DNA of 64,000 nt from contig OZ246012.1 of assembly GCA_965230615.1 (NCBI GenBank), positions 1,550,001 through 1,614,000 on the forward strand, given 5' to 3'. The stretch comes from G965230615 sp965230615. GTDB taxonomy: Bacteria; Pseudomonadota; Gammaproteobacteria; HTCC5015. Below are positions 56,376-64,000 of this stretch, in pieces; within the stretch, counting starts at the first letter, position 1, and each line of letters opens with the position of its first letter. A program made the translations under genes and the position numbers. The notes below the pieces were generated by a model. That model was not told the DNA's origin and did not search any database. It saw only the letters and a program-made list of their open reading frames with translations.

Positions 56376-56500
56376 ATTCCACCCTAGTTTGTATTTATTC
56401 ACCCAAAAAATACTCAATACCCAATATCCATTTATAAAAGCCCGCATAAAGCCTGCTCACAGAAATGTGAGCAGCAATAACAAACTTTTATCAAAACCTG

Positions 56501-56536
56501 TTACAAGAGGATATGTAACAACATATCCTCTTGTAA
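56501..56536 (-). terminator. Terminator after the PEP-CTERM gene at 56545
   Basis: A perfect 16-base stem (TTACAAGAGGATATGT at 56501-56516 with ACATATCCTCTTGTAA at 56521-56536) has a four-base loop. It starts eight bases after the stop on the minus strand and is followed by a partial U-run. It separates this gene from the giant Rhs-type gene. Confidence 0.8.
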
Positions 56537-56544
56537 TAAGACAG

Positions 56545-57288
56545 TTACGCGTTAAAACGTCTGCGCGTAAAAGACAATGCAATCACACTGGCAAAACACA
56601 ATAAGCCAAAACTACCCGCTTCAGGCACATCAACAACGATACGCTCTATTTCTGCAATACCATTAAAGAAGAAGGTTAACGCTGAATCAGGATCGGTATG
56701 ACTTAAACCGCCAATATTACTAAGGCTAGTTTCGAATAGACCTGTCAGGATATCACCGACAAACAAGTCTCCCAGCTCAAAACCCAGCGCCAAAGAGACA
56801 TCGTCCTCGAAACCTTGCGGCACACCATTGGTATCCGTTAAGAAACCATTCTCGGCATTGAAAAATATATCACCTAAAAATGGCTCACCAATTTGCCAAC
56901 TATCAGCAGCATTATCATTGGCACCAGTGCCTGAGACATCAACCAACTCACCATACTCATTGAAGAAAGTGTTAGTTGCCTCATCAATTTCAGCATCAAG
57001 AAAAACAAATAAACGAGCATCTTCTAGCACACTACCCGTGTTATTTACAAACTCCCAGCTCACTGAACCAAAGCCATCAGCATCCAAGCCGTCATTAAAA
57101 CTGACATCGACGCCTGTGCCAGAAAAATCATTCACAGGTCCTAAAAAACCTATTTCACTATGTTTGAGCGACTGTGCACCAAGTGTTGGCGAAAAAAGAA
57201 AAGCGGTGTACTCACCGATAATAATTGCATTGGCATTGAAGGATGCAAAACACGCCAACAATGTCATCAAAGATAATATTTTACGCAT
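56545..57288 (-). CDS. PEP-CTERM protein (VPEA form)
   Basis: This exported protein of about 247 residues has a signal peptide MRKILSLMTLLACFASFNANA. The acidic, glycine- and asparagine-rich mature part has GFGSVSWEFVNNTGSVLEDARLF and LFVFLDAEIDE. The C-terminal VPEAGSFGLLCFASVIAL and the TRRRFNA tail form a PEP-CTERM sorting signal. ATGs at 57294 and 57288 both fit. AGG is seven bases before the second, which is preferred. The gene has its own terminator and a long AT-rich upstream region. It is one of five candidate exosortase A substrates here and has no recognised catalytic domain. Confidence 0.83.
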   Translation of the reverse strand: MRKILSLMTLLACFASFNANAIIIGEYTAFLFSPTLGAQSLKHSEIGFLGPVNDFSGTGVDVSFNDGLDADGFGSVSWEFVNNTGSVLEDARLFVFLDAEIDEATNTFFNEYGELVDVSGTGANDNAADSWQIGEPFLGDIFFNAENGFLTDTNGVPQGFEDDVSLALGFELGDLFVGDILTGLFETSLSNIGGLSHTDPDSALTFFFNGIAEIERIVVDVPEAGSFGLLCFASVIALSFTRRRFNA

Positions 57289-57294
57289 AATCAT

Positions 57295-57866
57295 ACCTAG
57301 TCAAATTGATATAAAGATATTTAAAAGTAAATTTGTTAAGAAGATATTTCACACAACGACATAAGAAAACCGGCAAGCACATTAGCTTGGGTTATTCATG
57401 AAAAACAAAAATAAACTTTGCAGAGAGAGTCCTTTTCATTATTCAGCATTCCGTTAGAGCCCTAGTAGTTATTTTTATAGCAGCTTATATTATCAAGTCA
57501 ATGTATCTAGCAACTTAACCCCCAAAAAAAATAATTTTTTTCAATCGAATTTTGCACCACTTAAAGATTCGCTTTAATACAAACAATATATTGACACGCA
57601 TACTACAATTTTTTTTAACACTGATGATAGTTAGATTAAATTCGAACTATAAACGCGTGCTTAATAAGCTTTATATTACTAACAGCGAAAAACTGTTAAA
57701 AAGTTCGACACAAATATTTTGCATACCGTAACACACACAATGAACAGCAAAACTGCTACCACAATCGCACTGTAAAAAAAATTGACACCTAAAATTTTTT
57801 TCGTTCGGGTAAAAAGCGCTTATAGAACTAAAAATGACACTTATTAAGATCACCAATAAGCAATAA
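57295..57866. other. AT-rich region upstream of the PEP-CTERM gene
   Basis: About 570 bases with no supported gene. It should contain the minus-strand promoter of the PEP-CTERM gene. A 73-codon minus-strand frame (57671-57892) begins inside a terminator hairpin and is not believed. No structured leader like the one at 44.8 kb could be confirmed. Confidence 0.5.
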
Positions 57867-57894
57867 AAATGGCCGGGAAAGTTCCCGGCCATTT
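57867..57894 (-). terminator. Terminator of the TonB-dependent receptor gene
   Basis: A perfect 12-base stem (AAATGGCCGGGA at 57867-57878 with TCCCGGCCATTT at 57883-57894) has a four-base loop. A U-run follows on the minus strand, 46 bases after the receptor stop. Confidence 0.88.
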
Positions 57895-57939
57895 AATGAA
57901 TCAATATAATATCTTTCTTACGATAATAAAAAACCTATA

Positions 57940-60252
57940 TTAAAAGTTGAACTTCCCTTCAACATATAGTGTTCTTGATGGCCATGGATGAAAAACGTAA
58001 ACTTCTTCATCTGTAATATTATCCATACCAACACTTAATATAGCACTTTCTGTTACCTGCCAATTTACTTTAGCACCAAGTAAGGTAAAGGCATCATGCG
58101 CACCAAATACGTTATCAACGTTGTCAGAGTTGGCCAAGTTGCCAGAGCTATCACTGGCATAACGCAGGCTACCATTAATATCGACTTTTGAGTTTAATGG
58201 ATATCCTAAAATGAGATGACTGCGCCATTCAGGCATGCGAGGAAACTCATTACCAACAATATCGTTTGTTGGGTCGTTATCTAATCCATCGAAGACATTC
58301 TCTGTAATCTCAGCATCGGTGTAAGTGATGTTGAAACGCATATTTAACTGAGAACCCAACACTTGCCGCTGATTATAAATAAACTCCACACCGGTTGTAG
58401 TAACTTCATCAACAGGCACAGCGCTGGTAACACTGGTATTAGCGTCTCTTGCCGTACTGTTAAAAATAACATCTTCAATCACTTCATGAAAAAGATTCAC
58501 TTCGACTGAACCATTTTCAATAAGTTTGGTAAAGGAAATATTATGATGCAAACCATCTTCAGGCTCTAGTGTAGTATTAGCAATACGTTGGGCACCACCA
58601 GCATCACGCTCATTACGGAACAGTTCCTCTACAATCGGAAAACGCATTGCTTTTGCTAATGAATAACGCCAGGTAATATTTTCTGTAGGCATATAAGCAA
58701 TCGAGAACTTAGGTGATACTGCACTATCAGTTCGAGTCGGCACTGACACAAAACCTGCATCGCCCGGCACACCAGTAAAACCATTTTTAGCTTCCCAGTC
58801 TTCATAGCGCAAACCTAACGACAAATCCCATTGTTCTGAAAGACGATAGCCATATTGCGCAAAAATAGCTGTCATGCTTGTTTCACCACCACTGGAATCA
58901 CGTGCTGCTCCCCGTTCACCAGTAATTGAGTTAAACCTCACAGGATTAATTTCTAATTCATATAGGTCATAGTGGTAACCAATCGACAGGCGCATATCAT
59001 CATTACCGCCTAGGGATTCGGTACCCGCTTTAAAATCAAGAATCTGCCAACCCGTATCATCAAACTCGGTAAAACGACCTCTAAATGAATCATTGGCGTT
59101 TTGGAAATTAGGGTCAGCTGGATTAGCGCCCGTGCGAATTTCTTCGTCTTCAAGAATCTGAAAGTTACTATAGAAGGTATCGAACGCCCAGCCCTGATTA
59201 CCCAACAGGCCACTCAAACCCACACCAATAAGTAGACTTTCACGCTCTTGATGGCGGTTTTGAAAAGCACTGGTGCCAAACGATGTTGTGTCATAGACAG
59301 TTGCATTAGGATCACCGGCAATCGTGAAATTACGATCAAACACCAGGTTACCAGATGCATCGCGTAGATAGTTGTTACGCGCACTCTCATTGCGCTCACG
59401 CTGCTCATAAGCAATAGAGCTGCGGAACTGGTAATCACCAAAATCATAACCTAACTTTATTTTGAATAAATCAGTAGTTGCTTCTTCTGGCCCTGAGTCC
59501 CCAAAATATACACCTGGGTTACCCTCTTCATCAACACCTGGTATTGGTCCGCTATTGACTGTCGCAGTTGCTGTGCGCGAACTCGGCTCAGAGAAAAAAA
59601 TTGTCATTGGCTGGCTTTCATTATCTAAATGGTTATAAGAAGCAAATAAGCTTAAATCACCAATTTTATCTTCATAAGAAAAGAAGACTCTGCTGCCATT
59701 AAAGGTTTCATCTGTACCAAAGTTGTCATAGAACTGACTAAACAAAGCAGTTTCTAAAGTAAACTTTTTCTCGGTTGGTATTCTAGTCTCTATATTAACA
59801 ACCCCGCCCATAGCATTGCCGCTATATTCGGCAGAAAAAGGTCCGTATAAAACTTCAACTTCACTGATTTCGCCAGCAGACACTAAAGACCAGCGAGGCG
59901 AACCAGAAAAACGCGTCTGCAAATGATAATGCAATGGCATGCCATCAACGAACACCATTGAGCGTGTTGTTTGAAACATGTTTGAACCACGTAAGCCTAT
60001 CACCCCATTGGGATCACCGATAAAACGCTTACGTACAATTAGGCTAGGCTCATGCGCTATCGCATCTTCCACAGTAGTTATATTAATACCCTGTAATTCA
60101 ACTGCTGTAATTTTCGAACTTGGCGAGACCCGGCTGGTGTCTTTAAATAAACGATCAGCAATCACTTCAACTGACTCAAGGTCATCGGCCACAACAAGCG
60201 TACTGCTCAAGCATACCCCCAAAAAAAATAAGGCTTTATTCACAGTTTTCAT
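57940..60252 (-). CDS. TonB-dependent outer-membrane receptor
   Basis: This 770-residue receptor has a signal peptide to about residue 22. A TonB-box-like ESVEVIA follows at about 26-32, then a plug domain (SSKITAVELQGINITTVEDAIAHEPSLIVRKR, VIGLRGSNMFQTT, VEVLYGPFSAEYSGNAMGGVVNIET) and a 22-strand-type barrel ending RTLYVEGKFNF. The length suits receptors for siderophores, vitamins or small organics. No substrate-specific motif is seen. It is the last gene before a strong terminator. Two near-identical palindromic operators lie upstream at 60343 and 60434, so a specific repressor probably controls it. The TonB, ExbB and ExbD genes at 25-28 kb could energise it, but the distance gives no support for that. 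Confidence 0.94.
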   Translation of the reverse strand: MKTVNKALFFLGVCLSSTLVVADDLESVEVIADRLFKDTSRVSPSSKITAVELQGINITTVEDAIAHEPSLIVRKRFIGDPNGVIGLRGSNMFQTTRSMVFVDGMPLHYHLQTRFSGSPRWSLVSAGEISEVEVLYGPFSAEYSGNAMGGVVNIETRIPTEKKFTLETALFSQFYDNFGTDETFNGSRVFFSYEDKIGDLSLFASYNHLDNESQPMTIFFSEPSSRTATATVNSGPIPGVDEEGNPGVYFGDSGPEEATTDLFKIKLGYDFGDYQFRSSIAYEQRERNESARNNYLRDASGNLVFDRNFTIAGDPNATVYDTTSFGTSAFQNRHQERESLLIGVGLSGLLGNQGWAFDTFYSNFQILEDEEIRTGANPADPNFQNANDSFRGRFTEFDDTGWQILDFKAGTESLGGNDDMRLSIGYHYDLYELEINPVRFNSITGERGAARDSSGGETSMTAIFAQYGYRLSEQWDLSLGLRYEDWEAKNGFTGVPGDAGFVSVPTRTDSAVSPKFSIAYMPTENITWRYSLAKAMRFPIVEELFRNERDAGGAQRIANTTLEPEDGLHHNISFTKLIENGSVEVNLFHEVIEDVIFNSTARDANTSVTSAVPVDEVTTTGVEFIYNQRQVLGSQLNMRFNITYTDAEITENVFDGLDNDPTNDIVGNEFPRMPEWRSHLILGYPLNSKVDINGSLRYASDSSGNLANSDNVDNVFGAHDAFTLLGAKVNWQVTESAILSVGMDNITDEEVYVFHPWPSRTLYVEGKFNF

Positions 60253-60342
60253 TATTATCTCAACTCTTTAAATATATTAGGATTGTTATGCCCAGACGGG
60301 CAGCTGTGGGCGAAATTTTACCTAAAATAAAATTTGATCAAC

Positions 60343-60361
60343 ATGCGACATACTGTCGCAT
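60343..60361. promoter_or_regulatory. Palindromic operator 1 upstream of the TonB-dependent receptor
   Basis: ATGCGACA-TAC-TGTCGCAT is a perfect 8-base inverted repeat with a 3-base spacer, 91 bases before the receptor start. Its core TGCGACA-N3-TGTCGCA recurs at 60434. The length and symmetry suit a dimeric repressor such as a TetR-type protein. Confidence 0.7.
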
Positions 60362-60433
60362 AGCACATTTATACTCTTTAATATGACTTAAAAATGGCAC
60401 TTTATAAGTGATAATAATTACAGAGAAGGGAAA

Positions 60434-60452
60434 CTGCGACAATTTGTCGCAG
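60434..60452. promoter_or_regulatory. Palindromic operator 2 upstream of the TonB-dependent receptor
   Basis: CTGCGACA-ATT-TGTCGCAG is a perfect 8-base inverted repeat with a 3-base spacer, centred 91 bases from operator 1. It begins 15 bases past the stop of the DUF2459 gene, so it is in non-coding DNA. Two sites of the same design suggest cooperative binding or looping. Confidence 0.7.
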
Positions 60453-60467
60453 CTTAAAACAGGCCCA

Positions 60468-61166
60468 TCACTTACTACTACATACAGTAAGCCGTTGTTG
60501 CTGGCTCAGAGACCGCATAACACTGCTGGCTGTCAGCTTAAATTGAGGTGAAATATTCAAGCCTGCACTAGCTAAAGCTTTTACTGTCCACTTATTACAA
60601 GTATTCATAAAATGATATTGGCCAATACCTGCATAAAACTGGCTATTGCCATATATCCCTTTTTGCTTAGTAATAAGTTTCCCTTTTGCATTTTTAGCCA
60701 TGCTACTTTCAATAAATACTAACAAGTCAGCATATTGCACCTTGTTAAGACATATGACAGCAATTTCACTTTTCGAAAAGTAAGTCTCTACAGTTTGTGG
60801 AACATCAACGACATGTACTACCGACTTTGTTGGCCAAAATAATGCTTTAATAAGCAATGGTAATGTAATTTTTTTGGCCTGATAAAAACCTTGATCCCCC
60901 CAGCCTATTTCTAAATGGCTCGCATTAGGAAAGCGCTCTTGTAAATCGGGTAGTCGGGATTTTAATACCACAGCCGGAATAATCAGACTGGTATGCCAAC
61001 CATGATTGACAATGAATATTTTTTTATCAGCAATGGCTGCCACTTGCTGCTCTAACACCACACTATTATTTGCATACGAACATACCGTAAATATAGGCTC
61101 TAGAATACTTATCAAGAGTACCAATATGGGAAGTTTATATTGAAGCATAATAAAGCTTTGCCTCAC
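60468..61166 (-). CDS. DUF2459 family protein
   Basis: This exported protein of about 226-232 residues belongs to the DUF2459 family. The signature NHGWHTSLIIPAVVL is followed by HLEIGWGDQGFYQAKKI, then YGNSQFYAGIGQYHFMNTCNKWTVKALASAG with a conserved Cys, which may be an active-site residue by analogy with papain-like folds. A signal-like segment MLQYKLPILVLLISILEPIF is at the N-terminus. The frame starts with GTG at 61166, and an ATG at 61148 begins the signal directly. Either may be used. It lies eight bases after the acetoacetate-decarboxylase-like gene and upstream of the receptor. The biochemical activity of this family is not known to me. Confidence 0.82.
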   Translation of the reverse strand: MRQSFIMLQYKLPILVLLISILEPIFTVCSYANNSVVLEQQVAAIADKKIFIVNHGWHTSLIIPAVVLKSRLPDLQERFPNASHLEIGWGDQGFYQAKKITLPLLIKALFWPTKSVVHVVDVPQTVETYFSKSEIAVICLNKVQYADLLVFIESSMAKNAKGKLITKQKGIYGNSQFYAGIGQYHFMNTCNKWTVKALASAGLNISPQFKLTASSVMRSLSQQQRLTVCSSK

Positions 61167-61174
61167 TATCCTTA

Positions 61175-61912
61175 TTATTGCAAAACAGGCTGCGAGTATG
61201 TGAATGTTTGATTAATACTAATCACGGAAAAAAGCGGCTTCTGACCTTCCAATAATTTTAATGCGGGGATATCATCCGCATTAATATCTAGACTCAATAG
61301 CTCACCGGCGTAGCCGTTACTAAACCAAGGAACAGCTGTTAAAAATAAGCCTTTTTGAGATTTCGAAAGCATATTCACCACACCTTCGGCTGAAAATGTT
61401 TTATCTTTTAGTTGGCGCATTTTAATATGGATAAGTGCCTTATCTGGAGCGCCAATAGTTGCTGAGTGCAAACCTGCTTCTTTATTAATGGCTATATTAG
61501 GCTGAAACTCAAAAGGCAGTGAAAAATATCGCTGCATATTGCGGGCAACAGGTTTGGGGCTAACATTCCCCCACAGCGGCCAATGCCCTGGCATACCATT
61601 ACTACTATCATACCCTTTCACTTCAACAGCGATAAAAGCCATTTTATAATTGGGCAAGCCATATATACGTTTAGTTTCATATACTTCCAACATAGCAGTT
61701 ACTCTGCCTAGGTTGTTTACTTTTGCTTTGATATGTTTCGGTAATAAAGGCTGCACATCTGAAAATTTTAGCTGAAATACTGTCATAAAAAAATTATTGC
61801 TATACGCCATCCACGGTGGAGCTGCCTGAGTTACTGTCGGTAACTGTGCATATACATTCTGCAGATTAACTATTATTAACAATAAAATAAGTCTTGTAGA
61901 TATTACCTTCAT
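61175..61912 (-). CDS. Secreted acetoacetate-decarboxylase-like protein
   Basis: This 245-residue protein has a signal peptide MKVISTRLILLLIIVNLQNVYA. Its beta-rich fold resembles acetoacetate decarboxylase-like proteins: FSDVQPLLPKHIKAK, YGLPNYKMAFIAVEVKGYDSS, and the AGLHSATIGAPDKALIHIKMRQL segment. In true decarboxylases a lysine in the active site forms a Schiff base. I could not place one with certainty here. An exported member is unusual, as the classical enzyme is cytoplasmic. It is the first gene of a unit with the DUF2459 gene and possibly the receptor. The 244-base gap to the divergent DUF4332 gene should hold its promoter. Confidence 0.6.
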   Translation of the reverse strand: MKVISTRLILLLIIVNLQNVYAQLPTVTQAAPPWMAYSNNFFMTVFQLKFSDVQPLLPKHIKAKVNNLGRVTAMLEVYETKRIYGLPNYKMAFIAVEVKGYDSSNGMPGHWPLWGNVSPKPVARNMQRYFSLPFEFQPNIAINKEAGLHSATIGAPDKALIHIKMRQLKDKTFSAEGVVNMLSKSQKGLFLTAVPWFSNGYAGELLSLDINADDIPALKLLEGQKPLFSVISINQTFTYSQPVLQ

Positions 61913-62156
61913 TTTTATTCCTTCTTAGTGCTGCTATTAATGACTGTCAACATCTGTCACAAATAATAGTTTACGGTCACCCTCCAACATTGACAATTCA
62001 CAAAACAGTCAAATAAGTATCATATAGCTTAGCCTAATCAATAGGCCTTATCCAATATATTGCTTAAACTGTAAACAACTGTAAAAAGGCCTGTTGCAAG
62101 ATTGCAGCCTGCTGAACGACTCGTTAGTTTTAGCACTTTAAAATTTGGAGAAAATA

Positions 62157-62564
62157 ATGAGTTATAAAATTGATGAAGTAGAAGGTATTGGGCCGGCTTA
62201 CTCTGCAAAACTTGCTAAAGTTGATATTACAACGACAGGCGCCTTATTAAAAAAGGGTGCTAACAAAAAAGGGCGTCAAGCAATTGCTAATGAAACCGGC
62301 ATTAGTGAAAAGCTTGTACTCACTTGGTGCAATTTGGCTGACTTGATGCGTATCAGTGGTATTGGCCCTCAGTTTTCAGAATTGTTAGAAGCAGCTGGTG
62401 TTGATACTGTCAAAGAGTTACGTAATAGAAAAGCAGAAAATCTTGCTGAGAAGATGCAAGAAATCAACGATAGCAAAAAATTAACGCGCCAAGTACCTCC
62501 TGCATCTAAAGTTACTGAGTGGGTTGAACAAGCTAAAAAGCTTGCCCCTGTTTTGCAATACTAA
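62157..62564 (+). CDS. DUF4332 helix-hairpin-helix protein
   Basis: This protein of about 135 residues has two helix-hairpin-helix-like repeats: VEGIGPAYSAKLAKVDITTTGALLKKGA near the start and ISGIGPQFSELLEAAGVDTVKELRNR in the middle. This is the pattern of DUF4332, which resembles non-specific DNA-binding HhH modules. The reading frame opens at TTG 62145, but the ATG at 62157 has GGAG six bases upstream and is the better start. It is followed after 60 bases by the YidB-like gene on the same strand. Its role is unknown; binding DNA or another protein through the hairpins is an inference. Confidence 0.85.
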   Translation: MSYKIDEVEGIGPAYSAKLAKVDITTTGALLKKGANKKGRQAIANETGISEKLVLTWCNLADLMRISGIGPQFSELLEAAGVDTVKELRNRKAENLAEKMQEINDSKKLTRQVPPASKVTEWVEQAKKLAPVLQY

Positions 62565-62624
62565 AACTGCATTGACCATACTACTTTTATATTTATTTTT
62601 ATAATTTAACCAAAGAGGCTTGTT

Positions 62625-63026
62625 ATGAGTTTGCTTAAAATCGGCGCCGAATTATTTCTCAAACAACTGGGCAATAGCGGTAATGGCCTGAATACATCTT
62701 CTGTTAGCAGCGCGCTTTCCAAGTTATTACCGACTAACAAGGGTGATCTTGACCTAAGTGCCCTAGTCGGCCAATTCAGCAATGGCAATTTAGCATCATT
62801 GGCAACGTCCTGGCTGGGAAATGCTAGTAACGATGCTATCTCACCGGCACAAATATTATCTTTATTTGGTGATAATAAAATGAATGCCTTTGCATCCAGT
62901 TTGAATATCGATATCAATCAAGCGAGTCAAGGCTTAGCAGGCGCTTTGCCACAGCTTATCGACCAAAACAGCAAAGGCGGTGAATTAACGAATGTCGCCA
63001 AAGGCATATTAGGCAAGTTTTTCTAA
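62625..63026 (+). CDS. YidB-like DUF937 protein
   Basis: This 133-residue protein matches the DUF937/YidB family: a hydrophobic, glycine- and alanine-rich helical protein with SWLGNASNDAISPAQILSLFG, the recurring W-x-G-x-G-x-N-x-x-I-S-x-x-Q-[IL] motif in slightly reduced form. The C-terminal LPQLIDQNSKGGELTNVAKGILGKFF also fits. No signal peptide is evident. It follows the DUF4332 gene. The function is not established in the family. The terminator just after it also serves the convergent MFS gene. Confidence 0.85.
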   Translation: MSLLKIGAELFLKQLGNSGNGLNTSSVSSALSKLLPTNKGDLDLSALVGQFSNGNLASLATSWLGNASNDAISPAQILSLFGDNKMNAFASSLNIDINQASQGLAGALPQLIDQNSKGGELTNVAKGILGKFF

Positions 63027-63042
63027 GGTAGCTCCCTGAATT

Positions 63043-63085
63043 ATAAAGCCGTACAACGCGAATTATTTGCAGCATACGGCTTTAT
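63043..63085. terminator. Bidirectional terminator between the YidB-like and MFS genes
   Basis: An 11-base perfect stem (ATAAAGCCGTA at 63043-63053 with TACGGCTTTAT at 63075-63085) has a 21-base loop. T-rich sequence follows on the plus strand. It lies between two convergent stops. Confidence 0.65.
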
Positions 63086-63106
63086 ATTTTATGTGTACGT
63101 TAAGGC

Positions 63107-64000
63107 TTAACGAAGTCGCAAGGTATAAGCCATCAAGCCACCTAATAACATGGGAATGGCAAATATGATAAAATTTGTTTCCATATTAACCCCGCGATCA
63201 ATTAAGACTCCAGCAACCGCTGGCCCGACAACAGCACCAATACGCCCTAAGCCTATAGCCCAGCCTAAGCCAGTTGCTCTAAACTCACTGGCATACATTT
63301 TTGCAGCACAAGCATAGAGACCGGTAAAGCCGCCCTGCTGTAACACGCCGATCAAGAAAATAATTAGCAACAAAACACTATACGATGCCTTTGTATAAGC
63401 AAAGATAATCATAACAACAGAAGATAAAGCCAGAAATGTTCCAACCATCACTGTCAGATTAAGGCGAGTACTCATAAAGCCGAGAATAATTACTCCTAGC
63501 ACTCCTCCAATATTAAATATCGCAAATGCTGTTCCACCTTGTTGACGGGTAAAACCAGACTTCTCTACCAGGTATGGAATCCAACTCATCAAAAAATACA
63601 AAGTAATAAAACATAAGAAGAAAGTCAGCCAAAGCAATAGTGTTTTGCGCCACTGCCCTTCTCGGAATAAAGCCTCTAAATTTTTAAACAGCCCCAAAAT
63701 AGTTTGCATAACGCCAGCACCATTAACATTTTCTCTGGCAGGCAACTGCTCTACTGTCGCATAATTAAGTCTACGCATAATTTTATTAATTGCTGTAAGT
63801 GCATTTTTGGGCTGCTTGGCAAATAAAAATTGTAGCGACTCAGGCAAAAACAGGAAAGCCACAACGGTCATACAAGCGGTCGCCGCTGCACCAAAATAGA
63901 AAACGCCCTGCCAACCCCAAACTGCAATCAAGTCAGGTCCAAAAGTACCCCCTAGCATGGCCCCCATTGGGTAACCCGCTGTTGCCAGGGTAACGGCAAG
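63107..64000 (-). CDS. MFS transporter, AAHS (aromatic acid) type, C-terminal part cut by window edge
   Basis: The open frame runs from its stop at 63107 through the right edge with no stop, giving about 297 residues. An internal ATG at 63967 is not the true start, because LAVTLATAGYP upstream continues a membrane helix. Eight or so helices are seen, with WGWQGVFYFGAAATACMTVVAFLFLPESLQFL and the C-terminal half LLLWLTFFLCFITLYFLMSWIPYLVEKSGF and GVLQQGGFTGLYACAAKMYASEFRATGLGWAIGLGRIGAVVGP. These match the aromatic acid:proton symporter group, which includes PcaK-like carriers for benzoate-type acids. Substrate cannot be assigned. The N-terminal signature loop is outside the window. Confidence 0.88.
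   Translation of the reverse strand, partial: LAVTLATAGYPMGAMLGGTFGPDLIAVWGWQGVFYFGAAATACMTVVAFLFLPESLQFLFAKQPKNALTAINKIMRRLNYATVEQLPARENVNGAGVMQTILGLFKNLEALFREGQWRKTLLLWLTFFLCFITLYFLMSWIPYLVEKSGFTRQQGGTAFAIFNIGGVLGVIILGFMSTRLNLTVMVGTFLALSSVVMIIFAYTKASYSVLLLIIFLIGVLQQGGFTGLYACAAKMYASEFRATGLGWAIGLGRIGAVVGPAVAGVLIDRGVNMETNFIIFAIPMLLGGLMAYTLRLR

Noticed and set aside
57300..57480. Possible second GEMM-like leader before the PEP-CTERM gene
   Set aside because: On the minus strand CTGCAAAG and CTTGCCGG occur, but the order, spacing and P3 stem do not fit the aptamer.
57671..57892. Minus-strand 73-codon frame with many cysteines
   Set aside because: Its start lies inside the terminator hairpin of the receptor gene, there is no ribosome site, and the residues look like AT-rich shadow sequence.

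Overview
The window looks like chromosomal DNA of a marine, AT-leaning gammaproteobacterium. The family mix (exosortase A/PEP-CTERM system, two-partner secretion, TonB systems, DUF4332 and YidB-like proteins) suggests Cellvibrionales or a relative. That placement is inferred from gene content, not from a marker gene. Nearly all genes are on the minus strand. No tRNA, rRNA, insertion sequence or CRISPR array was seen.

Positions 1-20.8 kb hold an exopolysaccharide locus of the exosortase A type in three minus-strand blocks. The upstream block (20775 to 15449) encodes the envelope machinery: export lipoprotein-like protein, outer-membrane barrel, chain-length regulator, CpsD-like ATPase and ExeA-like AAA ATPase. 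The middle block (13686 to 7588) makes UDP-ManNAcA (wecC, wecB) and carries two glycosyltransferases and a CapK-like enzyme. The last block (7134 to beyond position 1) has a two-domain oxidoreductase, a heparinase-like lyase, a glycosyltransferase, exosortase A fused to EpsI, and the start of a WecA-like phosphosugar transferase. An arsC-like gene on the plus strand and a PEP-CTERM protein lie between blocks. Five PEP-CTERM-type proteins in the window are probable exosortase substrates.

Positions 22.8-41.8 kb hold a minus-strand run of seven genes: a giant filamentous-haemagglutinin-type exoprotein, its TpsB transporter, an ExbB proton channel fused to DUF2341 and LamG-like domains, ExbD, a TonB-like protein, a putative porin and a periplasmic coiled-coil protein. 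The spacing suggests one system in which two-partner secretion or surface display is coupled to a dedicated proton-driven TonB complex. This is the best candidate for an under-described system here.

Positions 42.3-45 kb hold a secreted PstS-like protein and a PEP-CTERM protein, both with codon use typical of strong expression. They lie behind a long leader with a GEMM-like (cyclic-di-GMP-I) riboswitch candidate. Positions 45.7-56.4 kb hold a 10-kb gene for a secreted VWA/PKD/Ig-repeat/Rhs protein with a PD-(D/E)XK-like tip, followed by a possible immunity gene. A further PEP-CTERM gene follows.

Positions 57.9-64 kb hold a TonB-dependent receptor with two matching palindromic operators upstream, a DUF2459 protein, a secreted acetoacetate-decarboxylase-like protein, two small plus-strand genes (DUF4332, YidB-like) and a truncated MFS transporter at the right edge.
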